Assembly (NCBI RefSeq): GCF_000014045.1
Contig: NC_008209.1
Location: 2,131,001 to 2,195,000, forward strand
Origin: Roseobacter denitrificans OCh 114
GTDB taxonomy: Bacteria > Pseudomonadota > Alphaproteobacteria > Rhodobacterales > Rhodobacteraceae
Direction of reading: 5' to 3'
Length of the DNA: 64,000 nt
Notes under the pieces: generated by a model
What the model was told of the DNA's origin: nothing
The model's database searches: none
Seen by the model: only the letters and a program-made list of their open reading frames with translations
Translations under genes and position numbers: made by a program
Part shown: positions 53,511 to 62,091 of the stretch, one piece after another
How positions within the stretch are numbered: the first letter of the stretch is position 1
Layout of the letters: every line of letters starts with the position of its first letter

Positions 53511-53541
53511 AAAAAGCGCGTCACGGTGTGGCGCGCTTTTT
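53511..53541. terminator. Bidirectional terminator after acuI
   Basis: AAAAAGCGCG (53511-53520) and CGCGCTTTTT (53532-53541) form a 10-bp stem with an 11-base loop. It separates acuI from the convergent BCCT gene. The arms are identical to those after rne. Confidence 0.85.
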
Positions 53542-53558
53542 ACGTGTGCAGGCCGAAC

Positions 53559-55397
53559 CTATTCGGCTGGCTGCGCGGCTGCCGGGCGCACGCCCGCTCT
53601 TTCACGGCGACCATCGTTGAACAGCGCCTTGATCAGCGACAAGACCATCAGCACCATAATCATGGTGAAGGGCAGCGCCCCGATGATCATGGCGTTTTGC
53701 AGGGCGGACAGCCCGCCACCCCCCGCCAGAAGCAAGGTGCCGATCACCAGCGTCAGGATGATACCCCAGATGATCCGGTGCTTGACGCCGGTTTCCTCGG
53801 CCCCGCCGGACATGATCGTATTCATGACCAGAATACCGGAATCCGCCGAGGTCACGAGAAAGGTCATGATCAGCACAACGCACATGATGATCAGCGCCTG
53901 AAGCACCGCGCCCGACAGCATCTGCTCCAGCGTGACGAAGAGCTTGGCCGAATTTGACGCCGCAATGATTGCGCCCTCAGCAGCACCGCTGATTTCAAGA
54001 TCAATGGCCGTACCGCCGAGGATCGTCATCCACGCAAAACACACCAGTGCCGGTGCAAAGACCGCACCCAGCACAAATTCACGCACCGTGCGTCCCCGCG
54101 AGATACGGGCAAGGAACAATCCGACAAAGGGCGAGAATGCAATCCACCACGCCCAGTAGAATGTCGTCCATCCGGCCTGCCACCCGAATAGACGGCCCTG
54201 TTCGCCAGCCGCATAGGCGGCGTCCAGATCGGCGGCGGGCAGGGCGGCAGCGGCCCCTTCAAGCCCCGCAGTAAAGCCTGCATAGCTGCCCCACTGGTTT
54301 GTGGCACCCGCATAAACGGCGGCGAGTTCTTCGGCGGGCAGGGCCTGCACAGACGCGGGCGCTGCGGTCGCAAAAGCGTCTTGCGCCAGCGGTGCGTAGG
54401 CCTCAAAGCTGAGGTTCACAAAATGCAGCAGATAGTCGATCAGCGCGGTCGCATAGGTCGTCATGGCGAAAAAGAACGACCCGAAAATCACGAATGTCAT
54501 CAACAGGATCAGCGACAGGACAAGGTTGAGGTTCGACAGGTATTTCACACCGCGCCCCACACCCGACACAGCCGAGATGATCGACATGCCCATGATGACC
54601 ACAAGGGCGGCGATCAGGCCCGTCTTGGTCGCAACCGGCGTATCGCCAGTGGTGTCCATCATCCATTCGGCACCGGTGATGGAAAACACACCATCCACCA
54701 GCTGGCTGACGCCAAAACCGATTGTGACCGATACGCCAAGGATGGTCGCAACAACACCCAGAACGTCGATCAAATGACCAAAGGCACCATTCGCAAAGCG
54801 CCCGATCAGCGGGGTCAGGGCCGAACGGATCGTCAGCGGCATGCCCCTTGTATAGGCGTAATAGGCAAGGCTCAGCCCCGTCACCACATAAATGGCCCAG
54901 GCATGAAACCCGTAATGCAGGAAGGTATAGCGGAACGTGGATTGCAGCGCTTCGGGCGTGTTGCCGGCCACCTCACGCGAGACCACCGACGGGTTTGATC
55001 CCCAAAGGCCGAGCGGTTCGGCGGTGGCAAATGTCATCAACCCCACGCCGAGACCTGCGCCGAACATCATGGAAAACCAGCTGAAATTGGAAAACTCGGG
55101 CTTTTGACCGGACATGCCGAGAACACGTTTCCCGGTTGCGGGGATGATGGCCACTAAAAAGAGGAAAAAGGCAAAGGCACCCACCGAGAGGATGTAGAAA
55201 GTATTGAATGAGTTCAGCAAGGTGCCATTGACCTCTGCCAAGATCGCCCCTGCACCGGCAGGAAAGACGAGGGCCCAGAGGACCAGAAGCACCATGCCGA
55301 TCTTTGAGACCAGCGCGATGGGTAGGCTGTAGCCTTCGTAAAAGCCGGAGTCCTGAGTGTTGATCTCAAGATCCGTAAATGGAGGTTTGACTGTCAT
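53559..55397 (-). CDS. BCCT-family transporter, long version
   Basis: A 612-residue betaine/carnitine/choline transporter. Twelve helices are expected; the sodium/substrate loop reads FGAGLGVGLMTFATAEP and the Trp box reads WTTFYWAWWIAFSPFVG. It differs from the other copy by an Ala-rich insertion of about 60 residues (about residues 345-405, PAEELAAVYAGATNQW). It starts at ATG 55397 and faces the second BCCT gene across 318 bp. Substrates of BCCT proteins near dmdA in roseobacters include DMSP and glycine betaine, so one of these two copies may import DMSP. Confidence 0.9.
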   Translation of the reverse strand: MTVKPPFTDLEINTQDSGFYEGYSLPIALVSKIGMVLLVLWALVFPAGAGAILAEVNGTLLNSFNTFYILSVGAFAFFLFLVAIIPATGKRVLGMSGQKPEFSNFSWFSMMFGAGLGVGLMTFATAEPLGLWGSNPSVVSREVAGNTPEALQSTFRYTFLHYGFHAWAIYVVTGLSLAYYAYTRGMPLTIRSALTPLIGRFANGAFGHLIDVLGVVATILGVSVTIGFGVSQLVDGVFSITGAEWMMDTTGDTPVATKTGLIAALVVIMGMSIISAVSGVGRGVKYLSNLNLVLSLILLMTFVIFGSFFFAMTTYATALIDYLLHFVNLSFEAYAPLAQDAFATAAPASVQALPAEELAAVYAGATNQWGSYAGFTAGLEGAAAALPAADLDAAYAAGEQGRLFGWQAGWTTFYWAWWIAFSPFVGLFLARISRGRTVREFVLGAVFAPALVCFAWMTILGGTAIDLEISGAAEGAIIAASNSAKLFVTLEQMLSGAVLQALIIMCVVLIMTFLVTSADSGILVMNTIMSGGAEETGVKHRIIWGIILTLVIGTLLLAGGGGLSALQNAMIIGALPFTMIMVLMVLSLIKALFNDGRRERAGVRPAAAQPAE

Positions 55398-55715
55398 TTT
55401 TGTTTCCCTGTTTTCGAAAACCGCGTTTCGCGTCGTTTTTTGATCTCAGTCTGAGTTTAGCATAAATGAGTCCATTTTTCGCGCCATGCGTGTTTTTTGG
55501 ACTTAAACGGGTGACATCCGCTTCCTGTTTGTGCAACGCTGACCCCCTACCTGTGGGCAGGCGCATGACGCTGATCCCGAAAGTCTGGGGCACCGTTTGT
55601 GTGTGTTCACTGCGGAATGCGGCGTTTTGAGGGGCAAAACTGACGTTTCTCTGCATTGTCTTTCGTGCCGTTCAAGTAGCTTGAAGAAATAATAACGAAC
55701 AGGGAACAGTAAAAA
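55398..55715. other. Divergent promoter region of the two BCCT genes
   Basis: The 318 bp have no gene. The region must hold promoters for both transporters. I could not point out a reliable -35/-10 pair or operator. Confidence 0.5.
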
Positions 55716-57389
55716 ATGGCACTAAAACCCCCATTATCCGATCTGCCGATCAAAACGGCAAATGCGGGATTTTACCGCGGCTTCAGCGTCGATGTGACGG
55801 TGGCCAGTAAAATCATCATCAGCGTATTGGTCGTCTGGTGTATCTTCTGGCCGACGCAGTCCGGCCGGGTCCTCAGTGATCTCAACAGCGTGATCCTTGC
55901 CAATGCGGCAGGCTGGTACATCTGGACCGTCGCATTCTTTATCATCATATGTCTCGGGTTGGCGATATGGCCGACAGCGGGTCGAATGAACCTTGGCGTG
56001 GAAGGTGAAAAGCCCGAATTCTCCAATTTTTCGTGGTTTTCGATGATGTTTGGTGCGGGTATCGGCGTTGGCATGCTGACCTGGGCCGTGGCCGAACCGG
56101 TTGCGCATTTCGGCAGTAACCCTGAGACAATTCAGGGCCTTACCACGGGCGGCGCTGCGGACAACGTGCGTATGGCCTATAAGTGGTCCTTCCTGCACTG
56201 GGGCCTTGGCGCGTGGGCCTGTTATGCGGTCTGCGGTCTGTCACTTGCGTTTTTCAGCTATCGGCGCGGATTGCCGCTGACGATCCGCTCGGCACTGACC
56301 CCACTCTTTGGCAAGGCCTTGTCGGGTAAGCTGGGCCATGTGATCGACATCGTCGCGGTGGTTGCAACCATCCTGGGCGTGGCGCAAACGCTTGGCTTTG
56401 GTGTCGAACAATTCGTGGCGGGTCTGACCCGGATCGGCATCGGCGGTCTGGTCTATGAGGATGGCGGCGCCACCTTCGTCGGTATCATCGTCGCGCTGCT
56501 GGTCATCATGGGAGCATCGACGCTCTCGGCGCTTTCCGGTGTGGGCAAGGGCATCAAATGGCTCTCCAACATCAACATGGTGCTGTCGATTTTCCTTCTC
56601 GGCTTCTTCATCCTCTTCGGGGCGACTTGGTTTGGCGCATCTGCGATGTTCCTTGGGCTGATCGACTATCTGCTGGCCTTGCCGCAGATGAGCTTCAACG
56701 TCTGGAAATCTGACGGTGTCGAGGGATCAGAAGCCTTCCTGCTGGCACAGTGGCAAGGGTGGTGGCCGGTGTTCTACTGGGCCTGGTGGATCGCATTTGC
56801 ACCTTTCGTGGGCTTGTTCCTTGCGCGGATCTCGCGCGGTCGCTCCATCCGTGAATTCGTGCTGGGTGCGATGATCGTGCCATCGCTGATGTGCTTTGTC
56901 TGGTTCGCCTGGGCTGGTGGTACGGCGATTGATCTTGAATTGAACGGGGGCGCGAATGGTGTAATCTTCGATGCCGCCAATGGTGACAAGATCTTTGCGA
57001 TGACCGAATTCATGCTGGCACCGATTGCGGATATACTGGCATGGGGCATGGCCTTTCTGATCGTTGTTCTGCTGATGACGTTCCTCGTGACATCTGCGGA
57101 CTCTGCGGTGCTGATCGTGAACACGATCAATGCTGCCGGGGACGAGGGCCCGAAAGCACGCCCGCATATCCTGTTCTGGGGGGCCGCTTTGGGGCTCGTG
57201 GTTGCAGGGCTGCTCTTGTCGGGCGGAACATCCGCCATTCAAACCGCCATGGTCATCGGTGCCCTGCCGTTTTCGATCGTGATGGTGCTGATGTGTATTT
57301 CCCTGATCAAGGCGATTTACAACGATGGCCGCCGTGAAGCTGCGGGCATTCCGGCGACCATGGAGCCGGACGCAACCGCAGCTGAGTAA
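55716..57389 (+). CDS. BCCT-family transporter, short version
   Basis: A 557-residue BCCT transporter. The N-terminal conserved KTANAGFYRGFSVDV precedes helix 1; the sodium loop reads FGAGIGVGMLTWAVAEP and the Trp box FYWAWWIAFAPFVG. It lacks the Ala-rich insertion of the partner gene, and has LEGSEAF-like loop VEGSEAFLLAQWQGWWPV instead. Its strong homology with the divergent neighbour suggests an ancient duplication. DMSP, betaine or choline uptake are all possible. Confidence 0.9.
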   Translation: MALKPPLSDLPIKTANAGFYRGFSVDVTVASKIIISVLVVWCIFWPTQSGRVLSDLNSVILANAAGWYIWTVAFFIIICLGLAIWPTAGRMNLGVEGEKPEFSNFSWFSMMFGAGIGVGMLTWAVAEPVAHFGSNPETIQGLTTGGAADNVRMAYKWSFLHWGLGAWACYAVCGLSLAFFSYRRGLPLTIRSALTPLFGKALSGKLGHVIDIVAVVATILGVAQTLGFGVEQFVAGLTRIGIGGLVYEDGGATFVGIIVALLVIMGASTLSALSGVGKGIKWLSNINMVLSIFLLGFFILFGATWFGASAMFLGLIDYLLALPQMSFNVWKSDGVEGSEAFLLAQWQGWWPVFYWAWWIAFAPFVGLFLARISRGRSIREFVLGAMIVPSLMCFVWFAWAGGTAIDLELNGGANGVIFDAANGDKIFAMTEFMLAPIADILAWGMAFLIVVLLMTFLVTSADSAVLIVNTINAAGDEGPKARPHILFWGAALGLVVAGLLLSGGTSAIQTAMVIGALPFSIVMVLMCISLIKAIYNDGRREAAGIPATMEPDATAAE

Positions 57390-57409
57390 TGCGCTGACGT
57401 CATTTTAAG

Positions 57410-57442
57410 AAAGGGCCATGGTTCACCCCATGGCCCTTTTTT
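57410..57442 (+). terminator. Intrinsic terminator after the BCCT gene
   Basis: AAAGGGCCATGG (57410-57421) pairs with CCATGGCCCTTT (57428-57439) over a six-base loop, and the T-run continues to 57442. It ends the BCCT transcript before the aminotransferase gene. Confidence 0.9.
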
Positions 57443-57511
57443 ATGGATGTGACGCAATGAAAGCCGTAAATGCGCTTGACGCTTTGCCCGGGGCGGACAA
57501 GTTTGCCACTC

Positions 57512-58735
57512 ATGAGACTGGATACAGATTTTATACGCGCGCAGTTTCCTGCGTTTCAGGTGCCCGCCCTGCAGGGGCAGGCGTTTTTCGAAAACGCGGG
57601 CGGGTCCTATACCTGCAAACAGGTGATTGACCGGCTGACCCGGTTTTACACCGAACGCAAGGTGCAACCCTATGCGCCTTATGACGCCAGCACCCTGGCG
57701 GGCGCGGAGATGGACGAGGCGCGCACGCGCATGGCAGCACTCCTTGGTGTGGATGCGGATGAGCTGAGCTTTGGGCCTTCGACGACACAAAACACCTATG
57801 TGCTGGCGCAGGCCTTTGCCGAATTCCTGCAACCGGGCGAGGCGATTGTCGTCACCAATCAGGACCATGAGGCCAACACCGGGCCATGGCGGCGTCTGGC
57901 CAAGCGCGGCATCGAGATCCGCGAATGGCGTGTGGACCCGGTCACCGGCCACCTTGACCCGGAGGACCTCGAAGCGCTGCTGGATGAAAACGTGCGCCTT
58001 GTGTGTTTTCCCCATTGTTCCAACGTGGTGGGAGAGGTCAACCCGGTGATCGAGATCACGGCACTGGCCCATGCCGCCGGGGCCTTTGTCTGTGTCGATG
58101 GGGTGTCTTATGCGCCGCATGGGTTTGTGGATGTCGGCTCGCTCGGGCCGGACATCTATCTGTTTTCGGCCTATAAAACCTATGGTCCCCATCAGGGTCT
58201 GATGGTGATCCGTCGCGTTCTTGGGGGGCTGTTGCCCAATCAGGGCCATGAATTCAACGGTGACGCTTTGTACAAGCGGTTCACACCCGCCGGGCCAGAT
58301 CACGCACAGGTTGCTGCCTGCGCGGGCATGGCCGATTACGTTGACGCACTGTTTGATCATCACATTGGCGGACCTGCCAGCCCGACAGAGCGGGGGCGTG
58401 CGGTGCATGACCTGATGCGCGACCATGAGGAAGCGCTGCTTGCGCCCCTGCTTGACGCGGTCAGCGGGCGCAACGCGGTGCGTCTGATCGGCCCTGGCAC
58501 GGCGGCTGGCCGCGCGCCCACGGTGGCGCTGGCTCTTGAGCGTCCGGGCGAGGAAGTAGCGGCGGAGCTGTCGCGCCATGGGATCATGGCGGGCGGTGGT
58601 GATTTCTATGCGGGCCGCGCACTGTCGGCCATGGGGGTCGATGACAGGCTTGGCGTGCTGCGTTTGAGTTTCACGCACTACACGACCGCTGAGGATGTCG
58701 CACAGTTGATTGACGCTTTGGACAAGGTATTGTGA
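57512..58735 (+). CDS. Class V aminotransferase / cysteine desulfurase-like
   Basis: A 407-residue PLP enzyme. The N-terminal FFENAGGSYTCKQVIDR is like NifS-type proteins. The PLP pocket reads NQDHEANTGPW, PHCSNVVGEVNP, FVCVDGVSYAPHGF and the Lys site LFSAYKTYGPHQG. The family includes cysteine desulfurases and isopenicillin epimerase-like proteins, so substrate is uncertain. ATG 57512 is the likely start although the frame opens at 57470. It is alone after the terminator. Confidence 0.85.
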   Translation: MRLDTDFIRAQFPAFQVPALQGQAFFENAGGSYTCKQVIDRLTRFYTERKVQPYAPYDASTLAGAEMDEARTRMAALLGVDADELSFGPSTTQNTYVLAQAFAEFLQPGEAIVVTNQDHEANTGPWRRLAKRGIEIREWRVDPVTGHLDPEDLEALLDENVRLVCFPHCSNVVGEVNPVIEITALAHAAGAFVCVDGVSYAPHGFVDVGSLGPDIYLFSAYKTYGPHQGLMVIRRVLGGLLPNQGHEFNGDALYKRFTPAGPDHAQVAACAGMADYVDALFDHHIGGPASPTERGRAVHDLMRDHEEALLAPLLDAVSGRNAVRLIGPGTAAGRAPTVALALERPGEEVAAELSRHGIMAGGGDFYAGRALSAMGVDDRLGVLRLSFTHYTTAEDVAQLIDALDKVL

Positions 58736-58745
58736 GCGGCGCGAC

Positions 58746-58774
58746 TGATCTAACTCTGAGGCCCGCGCGTAAAA
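58746..58774 (+). promoter_or_regulatory. RpoE-like promoter before the photolyase
   Basis: TGATCT (58746-58751) is followed by 18 bases and TAAAA (58770-58774). TGATC-N(17-18)-TAA is the pattern I recall for RpoE/ChrR singlet-oxygen promoters in Rhodobacter. The photolyase belongs to that regulon there. The assignment is an inference. Confidence 0.45.
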
Positions 58775-58802
58775 CCTGCAATAAATTCAGAAGGGTTACG
58801 GT

Positions 58803-60221
58803 TTGAGCACATCTCCCGTTTTGGTCTGGTTCCGGCGTGATCTGCGCCTGAGCGATCACCCCGCATTGGACGCTGCCGTCAAATCCGGCAATCCCGTCAT
58901 TCCCGTATTCATCCACGATGATCAGGTTGAGACGCTGGGCGCGGCGCCCAGATGGCGTCTGGGTCTGGGGATCGGACATCTGTCAGAAACGCTGGAGGGG
59001 CTCAACAGCCGCTTGATCCTGCGGCGCGGTCCGGCGCTTGAAACGCTTCGCACGCTCATCCTTGAAACCGGGGCAGGGGCTGTGTTCTGGTCGCGCCTCT
59101 ATGATCCGGCGGCGGTCGAACGCGACACGGAGGTGAAGGCGGCGCTCAAGCAGGACGGCATCGACGCGCGCTCTTTCGGGGGGCATCTGATGTTTGAACC
59201 CTGGACCGTGGAGACCAAGACGGGCGGGTTCTACAAAGTCTACACGCCATTTTGGAACATGGTCAAAAACCGTGATGTTGACGCGCCCCTTTCGGCCCCG
59301 TCCAGAATTGACGCACCTGCGGCATGGCCGGGTAGCGATACGCTCAGCGATTGGAACATGGGCGCTGCGATGGATCGTGGCGCTGCGGTTGTTGCACCCT
59401 ACGTTCGCTTGGGGGAGGCCGCCGCACAGACGCGCCTGAACACGTTCATCGACAAAATCGTCGCAGGTTATGACACCACCCGCGATCAGCCCGCAATCGA
59501 TGGCACATCGGGGCTGTCGGAAAACCTCGCCCTTGGCGAGATCAGCCCGCATCAATGCTGGTATGCCGGGCTGCGCGCGCGCGAGGAGGAGAAACCGGGG
59601 GCCGAGACGTTCCTCAAGGAACTGGTCTGGCGCGAATTTGCCTATCACCTGATGCACCACACGCCGCGCATCCTGACGGGCAACTGGAAAGAAGACTGGG
59701 ACAGCTTCCCGTGGAACCGGGATGAAACGACGCAGGCCGTCCGGCGCTGGCAACAGGGCCGCACCGGTATCCAGTTTGTCGATGCCGCCATGCGCGAGAT
59801 GTATGTGACGGGGCGGATGCACAACCGGGGCCGCATGATCGTGGCGAGTTACCTGACCAAACACCTTCTCAGCGATTGGAAGATCGGGTTGAAGTGGTTT
59901 GAGGACTGTCTCATCGACTGGGACCCGGCCAGCAACGCCATGGGCTGGCAGTGGTCGGCGGGGTCCGGACCCGACGCCACCCCGTATTTCAGAGTGTTCA
60001 ACCCCGTCACCCAGTTGGATAAGTTCGACAAGAACCGCCAGTATGTAAAGCGCTGGGTTGCCGAGGAGCGGCGTGCGCCGACGCAAACCGCGCTGTCCTA
60101 TTTCGACGCGATCCCGCGGGCCTGGGGCCTGAGTGCGGATCAGGATTATCCCGCTCCGGTTGTGGCGGCGGATGAGGGGCGCAAGCGTGCTTTGGAAGCC
60201 TATGAAAATAGAGGGTTTTAA
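58803..60221 (+). CDS. phr: Deoxyribodipyrimidine photolyase
   Basis: Photolyase reverses UV-made pyrimidine dimers using blue light. The 472-residue protein has the N-terminal antenna domain (LVWFRRDLRLSDHPALDAAV) and the C-terminal FAD domain with LGEISPHQCWYAG, VWREFAYHLMHHTP, GRTGIQFVDAAMREMYVTG, RMHNRGRMIVASYLTKHLL and NAMGWQWSAGSGPDA. The start is TTG 58803; no nearer ATG exists. It is followed by a fatty-acid cyclopropane synthase gene, the partner in the singlet-oxygen regulon. Confidence 0.95.
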   Translation: MSTSPVLVWFRRDLRLSDHPALDAAVKSGNPVIPVFIHDDQVETLGAAPRWRLGLGIGHLSETLEGLNSRLILRRGPALETLRTLILETGAGAVFWSRLYDPAAVERDTEVKAALKQDGIDARSFGGHLMFEPWTVETKTGGFYKVYTPFWNMVKNRDVDAPLSAPSRIDAPAAWPGSDTLSDWNMGAAMDRGAAVVAPYVRLGEAAAQTRLNTFIDKIVAGYDTTRDQPAIDGTSGLSENLALGEISPHQCWYAGLRAREEEKPGAETFLKELVWREFAYHLMHHTPRILTGNWKEDWDSFPWNRDETTQAVRRWQQGRTGIQFVDAAMREMYVTGRMHNRGRMIVASYLTKHLLSDWKIGLKWFEDCLIDWDPASNAMGWQWSAGSGPDATPYFRVFNPVTQLDKFDKNRQYVKRWVAEERRAPTQTALSYFDAIPRAWGLSADQDYPAPVVAADEGRKRALEAYENRGF

Positions 60222-60235
60222 AACTTTGAAAGGCT

Positions 60236-60264
60236 TGATCACAGCCCTAACTCTGTCCTAATAA
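60236..60264 (+). promoter_or_regulatory. RpoE-like promoter before the CFA synthase
   Basis: TGATCA (60236-60241), then a 17-base spacer and TAATAA (60259-60264). It matches the element before the photolyase, with the same TGATC box. The two genes may share sigma-E control. Confidence 0.45.
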
Positions 60265-60300
60265 ACTGTTAACTAACGGCAAGAAACGAGCATTTCATTT

Positions 60301-61509
60301 ATGATCCTGACATCGACAGACGGGCAGACCGACTTGCCGCGCTACTTTGCGCAGAGCTTTCAAGTGGCCCAGAAGATCAAGTCGGGGCGTCTCGATATCA
60401 TCTTGCCGGACGGGCGGACCTTCTCGGCCAGCGGCTCAGAGCCCGGCCCGATTGCCGTGCTCGAAGTCAAAAACACGGATCTTTTCGCGCGTCTTGTGCG
60501 CGATGGATATGTCGGGTTTTCCGAAGCCTATATGGACGATTGGTGGTCGACGCCCGATCTGCAAGCCTTCATGGACCTTGTGAACAGCGACAATGATGAC
60601 ATGTACAACGGGTATCCCGGCCAGAAGCTGGTGCAACTGTTCGAAAAGCTTCGGTTCTGGCTGCAACGCAATCACAAGGCGCAGGCGCGCAAGAACATCA
60701 GCTATCACTATGATCTGGGCAATGATTTTTACGGTTTGTGGCTGGATGACAGCATGACCTATTCCTCGGCCCTGTTTGAAACCGGGCAGGAGAGCCTCGA
60801 AGCGGCGCAAACCGCGAAATACAAGCTGATGGTCGACGAAATGGGTGCAAAACCCGGCGACCATATCCTGGAGATTGGCTGCGGGTGGGGCGGCTTTGCC
60901 GAATACGCCGCAAAGGAGCGCGGCCTGCGGGTGACCTGCCTCACGATCAGCGAAGAACAGTTTAAATACGCCAAGGAACGGATTGAAAAGGCTGGGCTTT
61001 CTGATCTGGTGGAATTCAAGTTGCAAGACTATCGGGATGAAAGCGGGTCCTATGACGGTATTGCGAGCATCGAGATGTTCGAAGCGGTGGGCGAAAAATA
61101 CTGGCCGACCTATTTCAGCAAGGTCCGCGACAGGCTCAAACCGGGCAAATCCGCCACACTGCAGATCATCACGGTCGCTGATGATCGCTGGGAAGCCTAT
61201 CGTAACGACGTCGATTTCATCCAGAAATATATCTTTCCCGGCGGCATGCTGCCCAGTCCAACCGCGCTGAAGGATCAGGTGGTGCGTGCGGGCATGGGGG
61301 TCGAACGCTCCGTCGAATTCGGTCAAAGCTATGCGATCACGCTTAAGCGCTGGCATGAGACATTCAATGAGAAATGGGATCAGGTCAGCGCGATGGGCTT
61401 TGATGAACGGTTCCGGCGCATGTGGAACTATTATCTGACGTCCTGTGCGGCGGCCTTCGAAACCGCCAATTGCGATGTGACGCAGATCACGATCACACGT
61501 CCGGCCTGA
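60301..61509 (+). CDS. cfa: Cyclopropane-fatty-acid synthase
   Basis: A 402-residue S-adenosylmethionine enzyme that makes cyclopropane fatty acids in phospholipids. The SAM motif is LEIGCGWGGFAEYAAKERG (about residue 197); it is preceded by KNISYHYDLGNDFYGLWLDD and followed by SIEMFEAVGEKYWPTYF and YIFPGGMLPSPTAL, all characteristic of CFA enzymes. The N-terminal region is the lipid-binding part. ATG 60301 lies in AT-rich DNA. The role in singlet-oxygen defence is inferred from context. Confidence 0.93.
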   Translation: MILTSTDGQTDLPRYFAQSFQVAQKIKSGRLDIILPDGRTFSASGSEPGPIAVLEVKNTDLFARLVRDGYVGFSEAYMDDWWSTPDLQAFMDLVNSDNDDMYNGYPGQKLVQLFEKLRFWLQRNHKAQARKNISYHYDLGNDFYGLWLDDSMTYSSALFETGQESLEAAQTAKYKLMVDEMGAKPGDHILEIGCGWGGFAEYAAKERGLRVTCLTISEEQFKYAKERIEKAGLSDLVEFKLQDYRDESGSYDGIASIEMFEAVGEKYWPTYFSKVRDRLKPGKSATLQIITVADDRWEAYRNDVDFIQKYIFPGGMLPSPTALKDQVVRAGMGVERSVEFGQSYAITLKRWHETFNEKWDQVSAMGFDERFRRMWNYYLTSCAAAFETANCDVTQITITRPA

Positions 61510-61634
61510 CCCCGCGCGCAAAAGTTGCCACGCTTGTGCCTTAGTTTTTACACGCCTCAGTGATAGACCCGAACCACCCTCGGCTTCATGAACAGTCGGG
61601 GGAGAGGTTCGTTTGCCAGTATCCGAGGTTCGCA

Positions 61635-62075
61635 ATGCCCGACGCCGCCAGATTGATCGCCGCCCTCTGCATCGGCGCGCTTGCCTATGTTGTATCGCTG
61701 CAGATCAAGCCGCTGATGCCGGAAAGCACGGCCTTTGGATCATTCGCCTATATCAACGCGATACTGGGTATCGTCTGCGGCTGGACAGTGATGGGCAAAC
61801 GCGCTGGCCGGGGTGTGGCAGCAGCGATCAACAACGGCTTGAGCGGCGCGTTGGTGCTGGTCATCTGGGGCCTGCTGCTGCACGCCAGTTATCAGATGTT
61901 CGACCGCGCGATGGACAATTGGTACAACGGTTTCTTCGCGGCGATGGCAGCGATCTTCCAGTTCATGGCGGAATACGCGCTGGTGATGGTGAACCCGCTG
62001 GTGATGTTCTCCCTGATGGCGGGCGGGGTTCTGGCGGGGCTTGCAACGGAATACGCTTGGCGCATGTGGCGATAG
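61635..62075 (+). CDS. trgA: TrgA-family membrane protein
   Basis: A 146-residue membrane protein with four predicted helices (DAARLIAALCIGALAYVV, FAYINAILGIVCGWTVMG, GLSGALVLVIWGLLLHASY, NPLVMFSLMAGGVLAGLA). The sequence and neighbours correspond to TrgA of Rhodobacter sphaeroides, where trgA-trgB-cysK gives tellurite resistance. The start ATG 61635 (MPDAARLIA) is preferred over 61560. It is 16 bp upstream of trgB. Confidence 0.85.
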   Translation: MPDAARLIAALCIGALAYVVSLQIKPLMPESTAFGSFAYINAILGIVCGWTVMGKRAGRGVAAAINNGLSGALVLVIWGLLLHASYQMFDRAMDNWYNGFFAAMAAIFQFMAEYALVMVNPLVMFSLMAGGVLAGLATEYAWRMWR

Positions 62076-62091
62076 CCGTTAACAGTCGGGC

